Shown here piece by piece: positions 8,167 to 17,681 of a stretch of DNA of 64,000 nt (within the stretch, counting starts at the first letter, position 1; the number at the start of each line of letters is the position of its first letter). A program made the translations under genes and the position numbers. The notes under the pieces were generated by a model. That model made no database searches. It was not told the DNA's origin and saw only the letters and a program-made list of their open reading frames with translations. The stretch comes from Mycolicibacterium litorale (GTDB lineage Bacteria; Actinomycetota; Actinomycetes; Mycobacteriales; Mycobacteriaceae): assembly GCF_014218295.1 (NCBI RefSeq), contig NZ_AP023287.1, forward strand, positions 744,001 to 808,000, given 5' to 3'.

Positions 8167-8891
8167 CGCTCCGACAACTGGGGAGGCAGGATCGGCGACG
8201 GGTGTGGTTCCGACCGGAACTTCGCGAGCGAGCCGCCCACTTCGACGATGCCGCACAACGCGCTCCACGACAGCATCGTGAGGTAGTCGATGAGCTCGTC
8301 GGCACTCATCCGCGGATGCGACATCCACGAGTGCGTGGCCAACTGCACCCCGCCGACGATGTGATACGCCCACGGCTCGACGCCACCGGTGTCCATCCCG
8401 GCCTCGGCCATGCGGCGGCGCAGCATCACCGCGAGCATGCGCGCGATGATCTGCTCGGAGTCCGCGACCGCCTTGCTCTTGCTGGCTGAGTTGTTCGCCA
8501 TCACGAAGCGGTAGGGCTCCGGTTCGTTCGCGACGGTCTGTACGTAGACCTTGATGATCTCGCGCGTGAGGTCGTAGCCGTCGAGATTGGAGGTCAGCGC
8601 GGCGGCCATGTTCGGGATCAAGGTGGTCTGGGCGAACCGCATCATCACCGCGGTGGTGAGGTCGTTCTTGTCGACGAAGTAGCGGTACAGCACGGTCTTG
8701 GACACGCCGATCTCCGCCGCGATCTCGTCCATGCTGACATTGCTGCCGAGCCGACGGATCGCTTCCAGGGTGCCGTCGACCAGCTCGTTGCGACGTTCGA
8801 CCTTGTGCTGATGCCAGCGCCGCTTCCGACCATCGGTCTTGACCGCCAAAGGCGGGGTCTGTTGTGCCACTATCCCCGTAGTCCCGTTCAC
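8163..8891 (-). CDS. TetR-family transcriptional regulator (Rv0472c type)
   Basis: A 242-residue repressor-like protein. The N-terminal TetR helix-turn-helix is at about residues 38-85 (VSMDEIAAEIGVSKTVLYRYFVDKNDL), followed by an all-helical ligand domain. The start is GTG 8891; the first 25 residues are low-complexity and a later start is possible. It is divergent from the DUF445 gene with a 66-nt shared promoter region and coupled by ATGA overlap to the downstream PPK2 gene. The ligand is unknown. Confidence 0.88.
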   Translation of the reverse strand: MNGTTGIVAQQTPPLAVKTDGRKRRWHQHKVERRNELVDGTLEAIRRLGSNVSMDEIAAEIGVSKTVLYRYFVDKNDLTTAVMMRFAQTTLIPNMAAALTSNLDGYDLTREIIKVYVQTVANEPEPYRFVMANNSASKSKAVADSEQIIARMLAVMLRRRMAEAGMDTGGVEPWAYHIVGGVQLATHSWMSHPRMSADELIDYLTMLSWSALCGIVEVGGSLAKFRSEPHPSPILPPQLSER

Positions 8892-8957
8892 TAGTCCTTC
8901 TCGATACTACGGCCCGACGGCGGGGATCGGCGCGCGCAGGACGGGGTACATAGCGGC

Positions 8958-10295
8958 ATGGCCCATGATGGATTCGTGGCACACAGGGCAGACGCGCCGA
9001 CCGCACAGCGGCCCAGCTTCGCCGAGGCGATCGCGGGTGCGGACTCCGCCGCCGACGCCGAACGCCGGCGCGGCCTGCGGCGTATGAAGACCGTCGCACT
9101 GGGCTTCCTGCTCGGTGCCACCGCGATCTTCCTGCTGTGCACATGGGCGCAGTCCCAGGGCGCCGCCGCCCCGTGGATCGGATACGTGCGCGCGGCCGCG
9201 GAGGCGGGCATGGTCGGTGCGCTCGCCGACTGGTTCGCCGTCACCGCCCTGTTCAAGCACCCACTGGGCGTTCCGATCCCGCACACGGCGATCATCAAGC
9301 GCAAGAAGGACCAGCTCGGCGAGGGCCTGGGCCAGTTCATCCGGGAGAACTTCCTGTCGCCGGAGAACGTGGAGACCAAGCTGCGCGACGCCGATGTGGC
9401 CGGGCGCGTGGGCAAGTGGCTGTCGGACCGGTCGCACGCCGAACGGGTGGCCACCGAGACGTCCAATGTGCTGCGGGTGCTGGTGGAGATGCTGCGCGAC
9501 GAGGACGTCCAGGACCTGCTGGATCGGATGATCGTCAAGCGCATCGCCGAACCGCAGTGGGGTCCGCCGGTGGGCCGGGTGCTCTCGGAGCTGCTGCAGG
9601 CCGGCCGCCAGGAGGCGCTCATCCAGCTGCTCGCCGACCGGGCGTTCGAGTGGTCACTGAACGCCGGCGAGGTCATCGAGCGGGTGATCGAGCGCGATTC
9701 GCCGACGTGGTCCCCGCGCTGGGTCGACCACCTGGTGGGGGACCGGATCCACCGCGAGCTGATGGACTTCACCGACAAGGTGCGCCGCAACCCCGACCAC
9801 GAGCTCCGCCGGTCGGCCACCCGCTTCCTGTTCGAATTCGCCGACGATCTGCAGAACGACGCGGCGACGATCCAGCGCGCGGAGAATGTCAAGGAACAGA
9901 TCATGGCCCGCGACGAGGTGACCCGGGCGGCGGAGACCGCGTGGAGTGCCGCCAAGCGCATCATCCTCGAATCGGTCGACGATCCGTCGTCGACGTTGCG
10001 CGCGCGCATCGCCGACTCCGTCATGCGGATCGGGGAGAGTTTGCGCGACGACGCCGAACTGCGGGACAAGGTGGACAACTGGATCATCCGGGGCGCGCAG
10101 CACGTGGTCGGCGAGTACGGCGCGGAGATCACCACGATCGTCACCGACACGATCGAGCGCTGGGACGCCGACGAGGCCAGCAAGCGCATCGAACTCCACG
10201 TCGGCCGCGACCTGCAGTTCATCCGGATCAACGGCACCGTGGTCGGGGCGCTCGCCGGCCTGGTCATCTATTCGATAGCTCAGCTAGTGTTCTGA
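8958..10295 (+). CDS. DUF445 membrane protein (Rv0473 type)
   Basis: A 445-residue DUF445 protein with an N-terminal membrane helix (about 44-65, TVALGFLLGATAIFLLCTWA) and a second at the extreme C-terminus (GALAGLVIYSIAQLVF). Between them are long amphipathic helices. The signature MVGALADWFAVTALFKHPLGVPIPHTAII is intact. Function is not established for the family; an envelope-associated role is likely from topology. ATG 8958 follows the divergent tetR promoter. Confidence 0.85.
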   Translation: MAHDGFVAHRADAPTAQRPSFAEAIAGADSAADAERRRGLRRMKTVALGFLLGATAIFLLCTWAQSQGAAAPWIGYVRAAAEAGMVGALADWFAVTALFKHPLGVPIPHTAIIKRKKDQLGEGLGQFIRENFLSPENVETKLRDADVAGRVGKWLSDRSHAERVATETSNVLRVLVEMLRDEDVQDLLDRMIVKRIAEPQWGPPVGRVLSELLQAGRQEALIQLLADRAFEWSLNAGEVIERVIERDSPTWSPRWVDHLVGDRIHRELMDFTDKVRRNPDHELRRSATRFLFEFADDLQNDAATIQRAENVKEQIMARDEVTRAAETAWSAAKRIILESVDDPSSTLRARIADSVMRIGESLRDDAELRDKVDNWIIRGAQHVVGEYGAEITTIVTDTIERWDADEASKRIELHVGRDLQFIRINGTVVGALAGLVIYSIAQLVF

Positions 10296-10308
10296 CCTGC
10301 GCTAGCTA

Positions 10309-10328
10309 GTGCTTGCAAAAGTTAGCAC
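10309..10328. promoter_or_regulatory. imperfect palindrome upstream of the XRE gene, candidate operator
   Basis: GTGCTTGC-AAAA-GTTAGCAC has 8-nt arms matching at 6 positions, 62 nt before the XRE start. GCTAGTG recurs just upstream (10283-10289 and 10304-10310 region). XRE regulators of this type often bind their own promoters. This is inference. Confidence 0.4.
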
Positions 10329-10389
10329 CCCCGCGTACGGTTGGTGTCGTCACTGATCGGATACCCGCGTTTCGAGGGGGTCGCCACTC

Positions 10390-10875
10390 ATGCCGCAGGA
10401 CGAGAACCTTGCCGCCGTGGTGACCAACGCCGCGCAGGACATCGGGAGCTTCATCCGGAGTCAGCGCGAAGCGGCGCAGGTGTCCGTACGACAGTTGGCC
10501 GAGAAGGCCGGGGTCAGCAATCCCTACCTCAGTCAGATCGAGCGGGGGTTGCGGAAACCGTCCGCTGACGTCCTCAACCAGATCGCCAAGGCGTTGCGGG
10601 TCTCGGCCGAAGTGCTCTATGTCCGCGCCGGGATCCTCGAACCCAGCGAGGCCGGACAGGTCCGCGACGCCATCGTCAACGACACGGCGATCACCGAGCG
10701 GCAGAAGCAGGTGCTGCTCGACATCTACACGTCGTTCTGTCAGCAGAACGAGGCAGCTGTAGGCGAAGTAGATGAGGAGCCAACGACTGACTACCCACCA
10801 CTCACTGGCGACCTGACCGAACTCGCACGAGGAACCACACCCCAAGACCCTGGAAAGGACATCCACCATGGCTGA
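10390..10875 (+). CDS. XRE-family transcriptional regulator (Rv0474 type)
   Basis: A 161-residue regulator. The helix-turn-helix is at about residues 20-75 ([39 protein letters not shown]), followed by an acidic C-terminus. The M. tuberculosis counterpart has been reported as a copper-responsive repressor. Oddly, the frame runs past EVDEEPTTD through about 30 low-complexity residues and stops only after the hbhA start codon, giving an 8-nt overlap. This suggests either translational coupling to hbhA or loss of an earlier stop. Confidence 0.88.
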   Translation: MPQDENLAAVVTNAAQDIGSFIRSQREAAQVSVRQLAEKAGVSNPYLSQIERGLRKPSADVLNQIAKALRVSAEVLYVRAGILEPSEAGQVRDAIVNDTAITERQKQVLLDIYTSFCQQNEAAVGEVDEEPTTDYPPLTGDLTELARGTTPQDPGKDIHHG

Positions 10876-11491
10876 GAAGAACAACCAGCTCGAGATCGAA
10901 GACCTCAAGGCCCCGCTGCTCGCCGCCGTCGGCGCCGCTGATCTGGCCCTGGCGACCGTCAACGAGATCGTCGCGAGCCTGCGTGAGCGCGCCGAGGAGG
11001 CCCGCACCGACGCCAACAGCCGCGTCGAGGAGAGCCGCGCCCGCATCACCAAGCTCCAGGAAGAGCTTCCGTCGCAGGTCGGCGAGCTGCGTGAGCGGCT
11101 GACCGCCGACGAGCTGCGCCGCGCCGCCGAGGGCTACGCCGAGGCTGCCCAGAGCACCTACGCCAAGCTCGTCGAACGCGGTGAGGCCGCCCTGGAGCGG
11201 CTGCGCAGCCAGCCCGGGTTCACCGACGCCGCCAACCGCGTCGAGAGCTACACCGACCAGGCCGTCGAGCTGACCGAGCAGGCGCTCGGCAACGTGGCGT
11301 CGCAGACCCGCGCCGTCGGTGAGCGCGCCGCCAAGCTCGTCGGCGTCGATCTGCCGAAGAAGACCGAGGAGGCCGCGGCCCCCGTCAAGGAGACCGCGAA
11401 GAAGGCGCCGGCCAAGACTCCGGCGAAGAAGGCCCCCGCCAAGAAGGCCCCGGCCAAGAAGGCACCGGCCAAGAAGGTCACCCAGAAGTAG
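10868..11491 (+). CDS. hbhA: heparin-binding haemagglutinin
   Basis: A 207-residue surface adhesin. Residues about 1-160 form a long coiled coil (for example [26 protein letters not shown]). The C-terminal 40 residues are Lys/Ala/Pro-rich repeats (KKAPAKK) that in M. tuberculosis bind heparan sulfate and are methylated. A membrane-associated role in lipid inclusions is also reported for the family. GGAAAGGA precedes ATG 10868. It is followed by two small envelope genes and deoC, as in M. tuberculosis Rv0475-Rv0478. Confidence 0.95.
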   Translation: MAEKNNQLEIEDLKAPLLAAVGAADLALATVNEIVASLRERAEEARTDANSRVEESRARITKLQEELPSQVGELRERLTADELRRAAEGYAEAAQSTYAKLVERGEAALERLRSQPGFTDAANRVESYTDQAVELTEQALGNVASQTRAVGERAAKLVGVDLPKKTEEAAAPVKETAKKAPAKTPAKKAPAKKAPAKKAPAKKVTQK

Positions 11492-11533
11492 CTCGAATTC
11501 GACCGCAGGATGACGCCCGCATAGGCTGGTGAG

Positions 11534-11818
11534 GTGATACTTGCCGACCTTGCGGGCGTCATCATCCTGGGCCTCGTCCTCATCGTGTTGGTCGTCGGCG
11601 TGTACTCGTTCGTCCACGCCGCGATCCAGCGCCCCGACGCCTACACCGCGGCCGGGAAACTCACCAAGCCGGTATGGCTGGCGATCCTCGGCGGCGGTGT
11701 TCTCATCCTGCTGCTCTTCCGCGACGCCTTCGGCGCCGCGGTGTGCGCGTGCGCGGCCGGTGTGTACCTGGTCGACGTGCGTCCCAAGATCCTCGAGATC
11801 CAGGGAAAGTCGCGGTAG
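11534..11818 (+). CDS. DUF2516 small membrane protein (Rv0476 type)
   Basis: A 94-residue protein with two or three membrane helices (about 5-27, 46-62 and 64-80), with [25 protein letters not shown] between the first two, typical of DUF2516. The start is GTG 11534. It ends 4 nt before the secreted-protein gene. Function unknown. Confidence 0.8.
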   Translation: MILADLAGVIILGLVLIVLVVGVYSFVHAAIQRPDAYTAAGKLTKPVWLAILGGGVLILLLFRDAFGAAVCACAAGVYLVDVRPKILEIQGKSR

Positions 11819-11822
11819 GTCG

Positions 11823-12236
11823 GTGCGCTACTCGCTCGCCGCCGTGACGGCGGCTCTGGTTTCGCTGCCGGTTCTGTTCGCCCCGGGCGCGTCGGCGCAA
11901 CCGGCCCCGCCGCCGCCCTACATCGACCACGTGACGTGGGCGAAGTGGGGAGACCTGTCGAGCCTGCGCGTCTACCCGACGCCCGCCGGCAGGCAGGCCG
12001 CGGGCCAGCTCGGCACGGCCGCGGCCGCCGAACAGGCGTGGGCCGAGGTGCTCGCCGCCTCACCCGACGCCGCTCTCCCCGGTATGCGGGAGCAGTTCGA
12101 CTGCCACTGGCAGTTCGCCGAATTCGCCTCACCCGGCAAGACCAGCTGGAACCTGGAGCCGTGGCGGCCGGAAGTGCCCGTCGAGCAGATGCTGGCCGCC
12201 GGGTGCAACCCCGGCGGTACCGAAGAGCCGTTCTGA
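11823..12236 (+). CDS. secreted DUF2599-type protein (Rv0477 type)
   Basis: A 137-residue exported protein. The signal peptide spans residues 1 to about 25 ([20 protein letters not shown], then a likely cut after GASA). The mature part contains two cysteines (DCHWQFAEF and AGCNPGG), probably a disulfide. The WAKW...SLRVYPTP and CHWQFA...[11 protein letters not shown] pattern fits DUF2599. GTG 11823 is chosen because it places the signal sequence at the N-terminus. The stop shares one base with the deoC start (TGATG). Function unknown. Confidence 0.75.
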   Translation: MRYSLAAVTAALVSLPVLFAPGASAQPAPPPPYIDHVTWAKWGDLSSLRVYPTPAGRQAAGQLGTAAAAEQAWAEVLAASPDAALPGMREQFDCHWQFAEFASPGKTSWNLEPWRPEVPVEQMLAAGCNPGGTEEPF

Positions 12237-12913
12237 TGGGCACGTGGAGCCGCGAAGCCGTGGCCGCACTCGTCGACCACACACTCCTCAAACCCGAGGC
12301 CACCGAGGGTGACGTGGAGATGCTCGTGCAGGACGCCGAGGAACTCGGCGTCTACGCCGTCTGTGTCTCCCCGTCGATGGTGCCCGCCGCCATGCGGGCG
12401 CGCCCGGTCATGACGAAGGTCGCCGCGGTCGTCGGTTTCCCGTCCGGTAAGCACCTCCCGGCCGTCAAGGGCCACGAGGCCGCGCTCGCCGTCGCTGCCG
12501 GGGCCGACGAGATCGACATGGTGATCGACGTCGGCGCCGCCCTCGCGGACGATTTCGACGCGGTCCACGCCGACATCGCGGCCGTCCGCGCCGCGATCGG
12601 GGAACGGGCCCTGCTCAAGGTCATCGTCGAATCCGCCGCCCTGCTCGAACTGGGTGGCAGCAAGACGCTGGTACAGGCCTGCCTGGCCGCCAAGGCGGCG
12701 GGCGCCGAATACGTCAAGACCTCGACCGGATTCCATCCGTGCGGCGGTGCCTCGGTGAACGCGGTCGAGATCATGGTCGACGCAGTCGGCCCGATGATCG
12801 AGGTCAAGGCCAGCGGCGGTATCCGCACGGCCGCCGACGCGGTGGCGATGCTCGACGCGGGTGCCACCCGGTTGGGTCTGTCCGGCACCCGCGCCGTGCT
12901 CGACGGGCTGTGA
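12236..12913 (+). CDS. deoC: deoxyribose-phosphate aldolase
   Basis: A 225-residue class I aldolase cleaving 2-deoxy-D-ribose 5-phosphate to acetaldehyde and glyceraldehyde 3-phosphate in deoxynucleoside catabolism. It is a TIM barrel with the proton-relay Asp94 in [10 protein letters not shown], the Schiff-base Lys161 in YVKTSTGF and Lys191 in EVKASGG. ATG 12236 overlaps the upstream stop by one base. It is convergent with the DUF2993 gene. Confidence 0.96.
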   Translation: MGTWSREAVAALVDHTLLKPEATEGDVEMLVQDAEELGVYAVCVSPSMVPAAMRARPVMTKVAAVVGFPSGKHLPAVKGHEAALAVAAGADEIDMVIDVGAALADDFDAVHADIAAVRAAIGERALLKVIVESAALLELGGSKTLVQACLAAKAAGAEYVKTSTGFHPCGGASVNAVEIMVDAVGPMIEVKASGGIRTAADAVAMLDAGATRLGLSGTRAVLDGL

Positions 12914-12916
12914 ACG

Positions 12917-13789
12917 TCACAGGCCGTTGAAGCAGGGGTCCTGGCCGCTCTTCGGGATGTCCGCGTTCTGCGTGGCGAACAGCGCCGTGATCCCGGTGTC
13001 GGTCACCTCGATGCTCTGCGCCTTGATGTCCATCGGATAGTTCTCGGTCAGCCCGGCGGTGAACGCGTCCAGCGCGGGCTGCACGGCCTCGCGGGGCAGC
13101 GTGAACCCGAGTCCGGTCAGCTGCTGCACCTGCAGCGAGATGCCGCCGTCGGCCACCTCGGGTTTGGCCGTGATGCTGCCCAGCGCGCCCTCGAGCTCGA
13201 TGGTGCCCGCCGACGGGTTCGTGCTCACCCCGGTCAGAAAGCTGCCGAACAGCGGGATCGCGTCCTGAACCGTCTGGGTGATGCCCTCCGACGACCAGGT
13301 GACGTTCGCGGCCAGTGAGCCGATGCTGCCGCTGGAGTTCGCGGAGTCCTCCAGGCGGACGTCCTTGATGTCGATGCCGAGCTTCATGCCCTTGGCGTTG
13401 CGGACCTGATTGCCCGCGGTCTCGATGTTGATGTTCGTGTAGTGGCCGGTCATGTGCTGCAGCAGGAAGGGCGGCAGCGCGTCGAACGATGCGGTGGCCT
13501 CGTCCTCCACGACGCAGGACACCACACGAGACACGACGTCGTCGGCGCGGTTGCGGGCGTACAACTCACCGCCGAGCAGACCGGCGGCGACCAGTGCCAC
13601 GATGATGACGACGGCCAGCACGACCGACAGCGGATCGCTGAACACGCCCTTGAGCTTGGCCAGCGCCGAACCGCGTTCCTTCGGTGGTTCCGCACCGGGA
13701 TCCGGCGCCGACGGCGGCGCACCCTGCGGAAACGGCGGGGGAGGCGGGACTGGCGGCTGGTTGGCCGGACGGGCCCAGGGATCAGTCAC
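12917..13789 (-). CDS. DUF2993 (LmeA-like) envelope protein (Rv0479c type)
   Basis: A 290-residue protein with a Pro-rich cytoplasmic N-terminus (1-40), one membrane helix (about 53-75, PLSVVLAVVIIVALVAAGLL) and an extracytoplasmic DUF2993 domain. That domain is shared with LmeA, which supports lipomannan elongation, so a lipid- or glycan-related envelope role is plausible but unproven. The start is GTG 13789, overlapping the stop of the upstream nitrilase-family gene (GTGA). Confidence 0.8.
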   Translation of the reverse strand: MTDPWARPANQPPVPPPPPFPQGAPPSAPDPGAEPPKERGSALAKLKGVFSDPLSVVLAVVIIVALVAAGLLGGELYARNRADDVVSRVVSCVVEDEATASFDALPPFLLQHMTGHYTNINIETAGNQVRNAKGMKLGIDIKDVRLEDSANSSGSIGSLAANVTWSSEGITQTVQDAIPLFGSFLTGVSTNPSAGTIELEGALGSITAKPEVADGGISLQVQQLTGLGFTLPREAVQPALDAFTAGLTENYPMDIKAQSIEVTDTGITALFATQNADIPKSGQDPCFNGL

Positions 13790-14601
13790 GCCCGCGATTC
13801 TGCCTTACCTGGCGAGTCGACCTCCGCGCGGTTGTCCAGCACGGCGATGGTCTCGCGCACCTTCCGGGCGGCCTCCAGGTCGAGGTCGGCGACCAACAGG
13901 TGGGGGTCCGCACCGGCGCTGGCCACCACATCCCCGGTCGGCGAGGCGACGAGGCTGCCGCCGATCCCCGTCGGCCCGGACGCCGCCACCTCGTCACCCG
14001 GATAGGCCTGGTCGACGGCGGTGAGGTAGCCGGTGGTGTCGAGCGCACGGGCCCGCGCCAGCAACGTCCACTGGTCGAGTTTGCCGGGTCCGGCGCCCCA
14101 CGACGCGTGCACGGTGATCAGTTGCGCGCCCCGGCGGGCCAGCTCGACGTAGAGCTCCGGGAAGCGGATGTCGTAACAGGTGGTCAAGCCGACCTCGACA
14201 CCGCCGACCGTGATCGTGACGGGCTCGGAACCCGCTGCGACAGTGCGGGATTCGCGGAATCCGAACGCGTCGTAGAGGTGGATCTTGTGGTAGTGGGTGT
14301 CCACCCCGCCGCCGGTCGCCAGCAGCGTGTTGAGCACCCGGCCGTCGCCGCTGGGGGTGAACATCCCCGCGACGACGGTGACGCCGGCCCGGTCCGCGAT
14401 GGACCGCACCGTGGCCGCCCACGGACCGTCGAGCGGTTCGGCGACCGGGGCGAGCGGAACGCCGAACCGGCACATCGTCGCCTCGGGGAACAGCACCAGT
14501 TGGGCGCCGGCGTCCACGGCCTGCCGGGTGAAGTCCTCGACGATCTCGAGATTCGCCGCGGGGTCGGTGCCCGAGGCGATCTGCGCACACGCGATCCGCA
14601 T
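13786..14601 (-). CDS. carbon-nitrogen hydrolase (nitrilase superfamily, Rv0480c type)
   Basis: A 271-residue amidase-type enzyme with the full catalytic triad: Glu40 (LVLFPEAT), Lys106 (HKIHLYD) and Cys142 (CYDIRFPEL). The size and CYDIRFPE motif suit the Nit/omega-amidase-like branch, which hydrolyses small amides or deaminated glutathione-type metabolites. The exact substrate is not determinable. It is coupled to the DUF2993 gene downstream; upstream it is separated from the methyltransferase gene by the minisatellite. Confidence 0.85.
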   Translation of the reverse strand: MRIACAQIASGTDPAANLEIVEDFTRQAVDAGAQLVLFPEATMCRFGVPLAPVAEPLDGPWAATVRSIADRAGVTVVAGMFTPSGDGRVLNTLLATGGGVDTHYHKIHLYDAFGFRESRTVAAGSEPVTITVGGVEVGLTTCYDIRFPELYVELARRGAQLITVHASWGAGPGKLDQWTLLARARALDTTGYLTAVDQAYPGDEVAASGPTGIGGSLVASPTGDVVASAGADPHLLVADLDLEAARKVRETIAVLDNRAEVDSPGKAESRA

Positions 14602-14610
14602 GAGCTCAGC

Positions 14611-14760
14611 CTACGGCCGCGCCGCCGGCGCGACCCGGCCCTATGGCGCGCCCGCCGGCGCGACCCGGCCCTATGGCGCGCCCGCCGGCGCGACCCGGCC
14701 CTATGGCGCGCCCGCCGGCGCGACCCGGCCCTATGGCGCGCCCGCCGGCGCGACCGTCGA
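14611..14760. repeat. 30-bp minisatellite, about five units
   Basis: Three perfect 30-bp units (14641-14670, 14671-14700, 14701-14730) are flanked by a degenerate unit at 14611-14640 and a partial unit from 14731. Each contains CTATGGCGCGCC followed by CGCCGGCGCGACC. Each unit carries a TAG on the minus strand, and the unit at 14731 supplies the methyltransferase stop codon. The units are directly adjacent with no spacers. Copy number is likely variable between strains. Confidence 0.9.
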
Positions 14761-15534
14761 CCACGGCACGGTGAGTACCCCGTCGCGCATCCTGCGCCGC
14801 GCCGGCTCCACCGGAACGCCCTCGGCGGCCAGTAGGTCCAACATCGCCCGCCAGCGGATCCGCGGGCCGAACACGCCATGACCCGCCACACTGGCCCACG
14901 CCCGGTCCGCCGCGGTGAGCAGCTCGTGGATCGGCTGCCCGGGCACGTTGTGGTGGATCAGCACCTTCGGCAGGCGTTCGGCGAGATCGGACGGGCGCTC
15001 GATGGCGAACGGATCGCACGCCAGCGTGAACGTGACCGGGCCCGCGGCGTCCAGCAGCACCCACCCGCACCGGCGGCCGAGCTCGTCGCAGGTCCCGTCG
15101 ACCACCAGACCTCCCGGCGCCAACCGGCCCAGCATCACGTCCCACGCCCCGCGCACCGCGTCGACCGGGTACTGGCGCAGCACGTTGAACGCCCGCACCA
15201 GCACCGGCCGCAGCCCCGCCAACTCGAAACCACCCAGCGCGAACTCCACCTCCGGGGCGGCGGCCGCACGGGCCGCCGCGACGCGCTCGGGGTGGATCTC
15301 CAGGCCGACGACGCGGGTGTCGGGCCGCACCGACCGCAGCCGGGCCGCCAACTCCAGGGTGGTCACCGGAAGGGCGCCGTAACCCAGGTCGACGACCAAC
15401 GGATCGGCGGCCGACAGCAGCGCGGTCCGCACCCTGGGGGAGTGCACCAGCCAGCGGTCGCTGCGGCGCAGCCGGTTGTGGCCGGTGGTGCCGCGGGTGA
15501 GGACGCCGATCGGGGTGTTCGGGCGCTGCGACAT
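14731..15534 (-). CDS. class I SAM-dependent methyltransferase-like protein
   Basis: A 267-residue Rossmann-fold protein. Motif I is VVDLGYGALPVTTLELAARL and motif II ends in VVGLEIHPERVAAA, typical of SAM binding; the substrate is unknown. ATG 15534 is chosen over an upstream codon because it lies 4 nt after the stop of the preceding DUF2505 gene. The C-terminal residues APAGAP and the stop codon are encoded by the first minisatellite unit, so repeat expansion would lie entirely downstream of the stop. Confidence 0.75.
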   Translation of the reverse strand: MSQRPNTPIGVLTRGTTGHNRLRRSDRWLVHSPRVRTALLSAADPLVVDLGYGALPVTTLELAARLRSVRPDTRVVGLEIHPERVAAARAAAAPEVEFALGGFELAGLRPVLVRAFNVLRQYPVDAVRGAWDVMLGRLAPGGLVVDGTCDELGRRCGWVLLDAAGPVTFTLACDPFAIERPSDLAERLPKVLIHHNVPGQPIHELLTAADRAWASVAGHGVFGPRIRWRAMLDLLAAEGVPVEPARRRMRDGVLTVPWSTVAPAGAP

Positions 15535-15538
15535 CGGC

Positions 15539-16054
15539 TCAGCGGCGGCCGGTGACCCAATCGGCGGTGAACCGCTGTTCACCGTCGAACAAGGCGCGCA
15601 TGTTGTTCAGGATCAGGTCTTCGAGGGTGCCGCCGACCAGTGGGATCGACACCTTGCAGAAGCTGTGCACCCGCAGCACGGATCCGGTCGCGGTGTCGGC
15701 CAACTCGTAGCGGCCGTCGAGGCGCCCCGGTGCCCGCGGCATCGTCGCCGCGAACGTGCCGTCGGCGCGCGCTCCGGCGTCGTCGAACGGGTCGAAATGC
15801 TGTTCGCGGGTGATGACCATGTCGACCGGCATCACCTTGCGCGCGACGGGCGGCAGGTCGTCGCGCGGCATGACCTGCCGCAGCGCGATGTCGGTGCCGC
15901 GCGCGTCGGAGCGGAACAGCGTCAGCTCGGTGCGCGGGTTGAGCCTGCGATACACCTCGGTCAGACCGCGCCAGTAGTCCTCGGAGGTGAACTGCGCGTG
16001 GACGTGCGCGGCGGGCACATCGAAGGTGACGGTGTGCTCCATCCGCCGGCCCAT
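15539..16054 (-). CDS. DUF2505 protein, second of a tandem pair
   Basis: A 171-residue SRPBCC-fold protein of the DUF2505 family. The pattern FTSEDYWRGLTEVYRRL near the N-terminus and VPLVGGTLEDLILNNMRALFDGEQRFTADWV near the C-terminus align with the neighbouring upstream gene (RVPLVGGKIENFIGNGLVDLIIAEQRFTTVWI), so the two are tandem paralogues. The start may be ATG 16054 or ATG 16042 (MEHTV). Such folds bind hydrophobic ligands; no ligand is known. Confidence 0.78.
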   Translation of the reverse strand: MGRRMEHTVTFDVPAAHVHAQFTSEDYWRGLTEVYRRLNPRTELTLFRSDARGTDIALRQVMPRDDLPPVARKVMPVDMVITREQHFDPFDDAGARADGTFAATMPRAPGRLDGRYELADTATGSVLRVHSFCKVSIPLVGGTLEDLILNNMRALFDGEQRFTADWVTGRR

Positions 16055-16077
16055 GGGGCCTCACGGTACGCGCCCGT

Positions 16078-16587
16078 TCAGACGTTCTCGGTGATCCACA
16101 CCGTGGTGAACCGCTGTTCGGCGATGATGAGGTCGACCAGCCCGTTGCCGATGAAGTTCTCGATCTTGCCGCCGACGAGCGGCACCCGCACCTCGACGGT
16201 CACCGTCAGATCGAGGTGCGCCCCGCCGGACGCGCCGGGCCCGAGCGTCGCCGTCCCGGTCAGCGACACCGGAGCGCCCGGGATCGACCCGGTGACCGTC
16301 GCGGTCGCCCGCCCGTCGGCGATGCCGGTCCAGGTCTCCTCCCGCTGGATCGACAGATCGCCGCGGTGGAACTGCGACACCACACCGGGCAGCCGGTCGG
16401 CGCGCAGGATCTGCGTGGTGGTGACGTCGATGCCGCCGTCCTCGCCGACGGTCATCGCGTCGAGCGTCGCGGCGTCGGCGCCGGAATCGGCCAGCCGCGC
16501 CAGCCAGTACCGTTCGTCGGCGAACGCGCGGTGCACCTCTTCGACGGTGCCTCCGTAGTCGGCGGCCAAGTCGAATGAACGCGGCAT
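16078..16587 (-). CDS. DUF2505 protein (Rv0481c type)
   Basis: A 169-residue SRPBCC-fold DUF2505 protein: N-terminal VEEVHRAFADERYWLARLADSG, a central beta region, and the closing helix VGGKIENFIGNGLVDLIIAEQ. It begins at ATG 16587, divergent from murB with a 26-nt gap, so the promoters must overlap coding or be very compact. It heads the leftward cluster DUF2505-DUF2505-methyltransferase. Function unknown. Confidence 0.82.
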   Translation of the reverse strand: MPRSFDLAADYGGTVEEVHRAFADERYWLARLADSGADAATLDAMTVGEDGGIDVTTTQILRADRLPGVVSQFHRGDLSIQREETWTGIADGRATATVTGSIPGAPVSLTGTATLGPGASGGAHLDLTVTVEVRVPLVGGKIENFIGNGLVDLIIAEQRFTTVWITENV

Positions 16588-16613
16588 AGCTGGCCACGCT
16601 ACCGTTACCGCCC

Positions 16614-17666
<1,053 letters not shown>

Positions 17667-17681
17667 GTATCTTGGGTACAC

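Noticed and set aside
7300..9144. 614-codon reading of the PPK2 frame as a fusion protein
   Set aside because: The part before 8166 is out-of-frame TetR sequence. The true start is the ATG overlapping the tetR stop.
12236..12913. deoC starting further upstream at 11936
   Set aside because: The extra residues are out-of-frame sequence of the secreted-protein gene; ATG 12236 gives the normal aldolase length.
14611..14760. CRISPR-like repeat array
   Set aside because: The 30-bp units are directly adjacent with no spacers and no cas genes are nearby, so it is a minisatellite.
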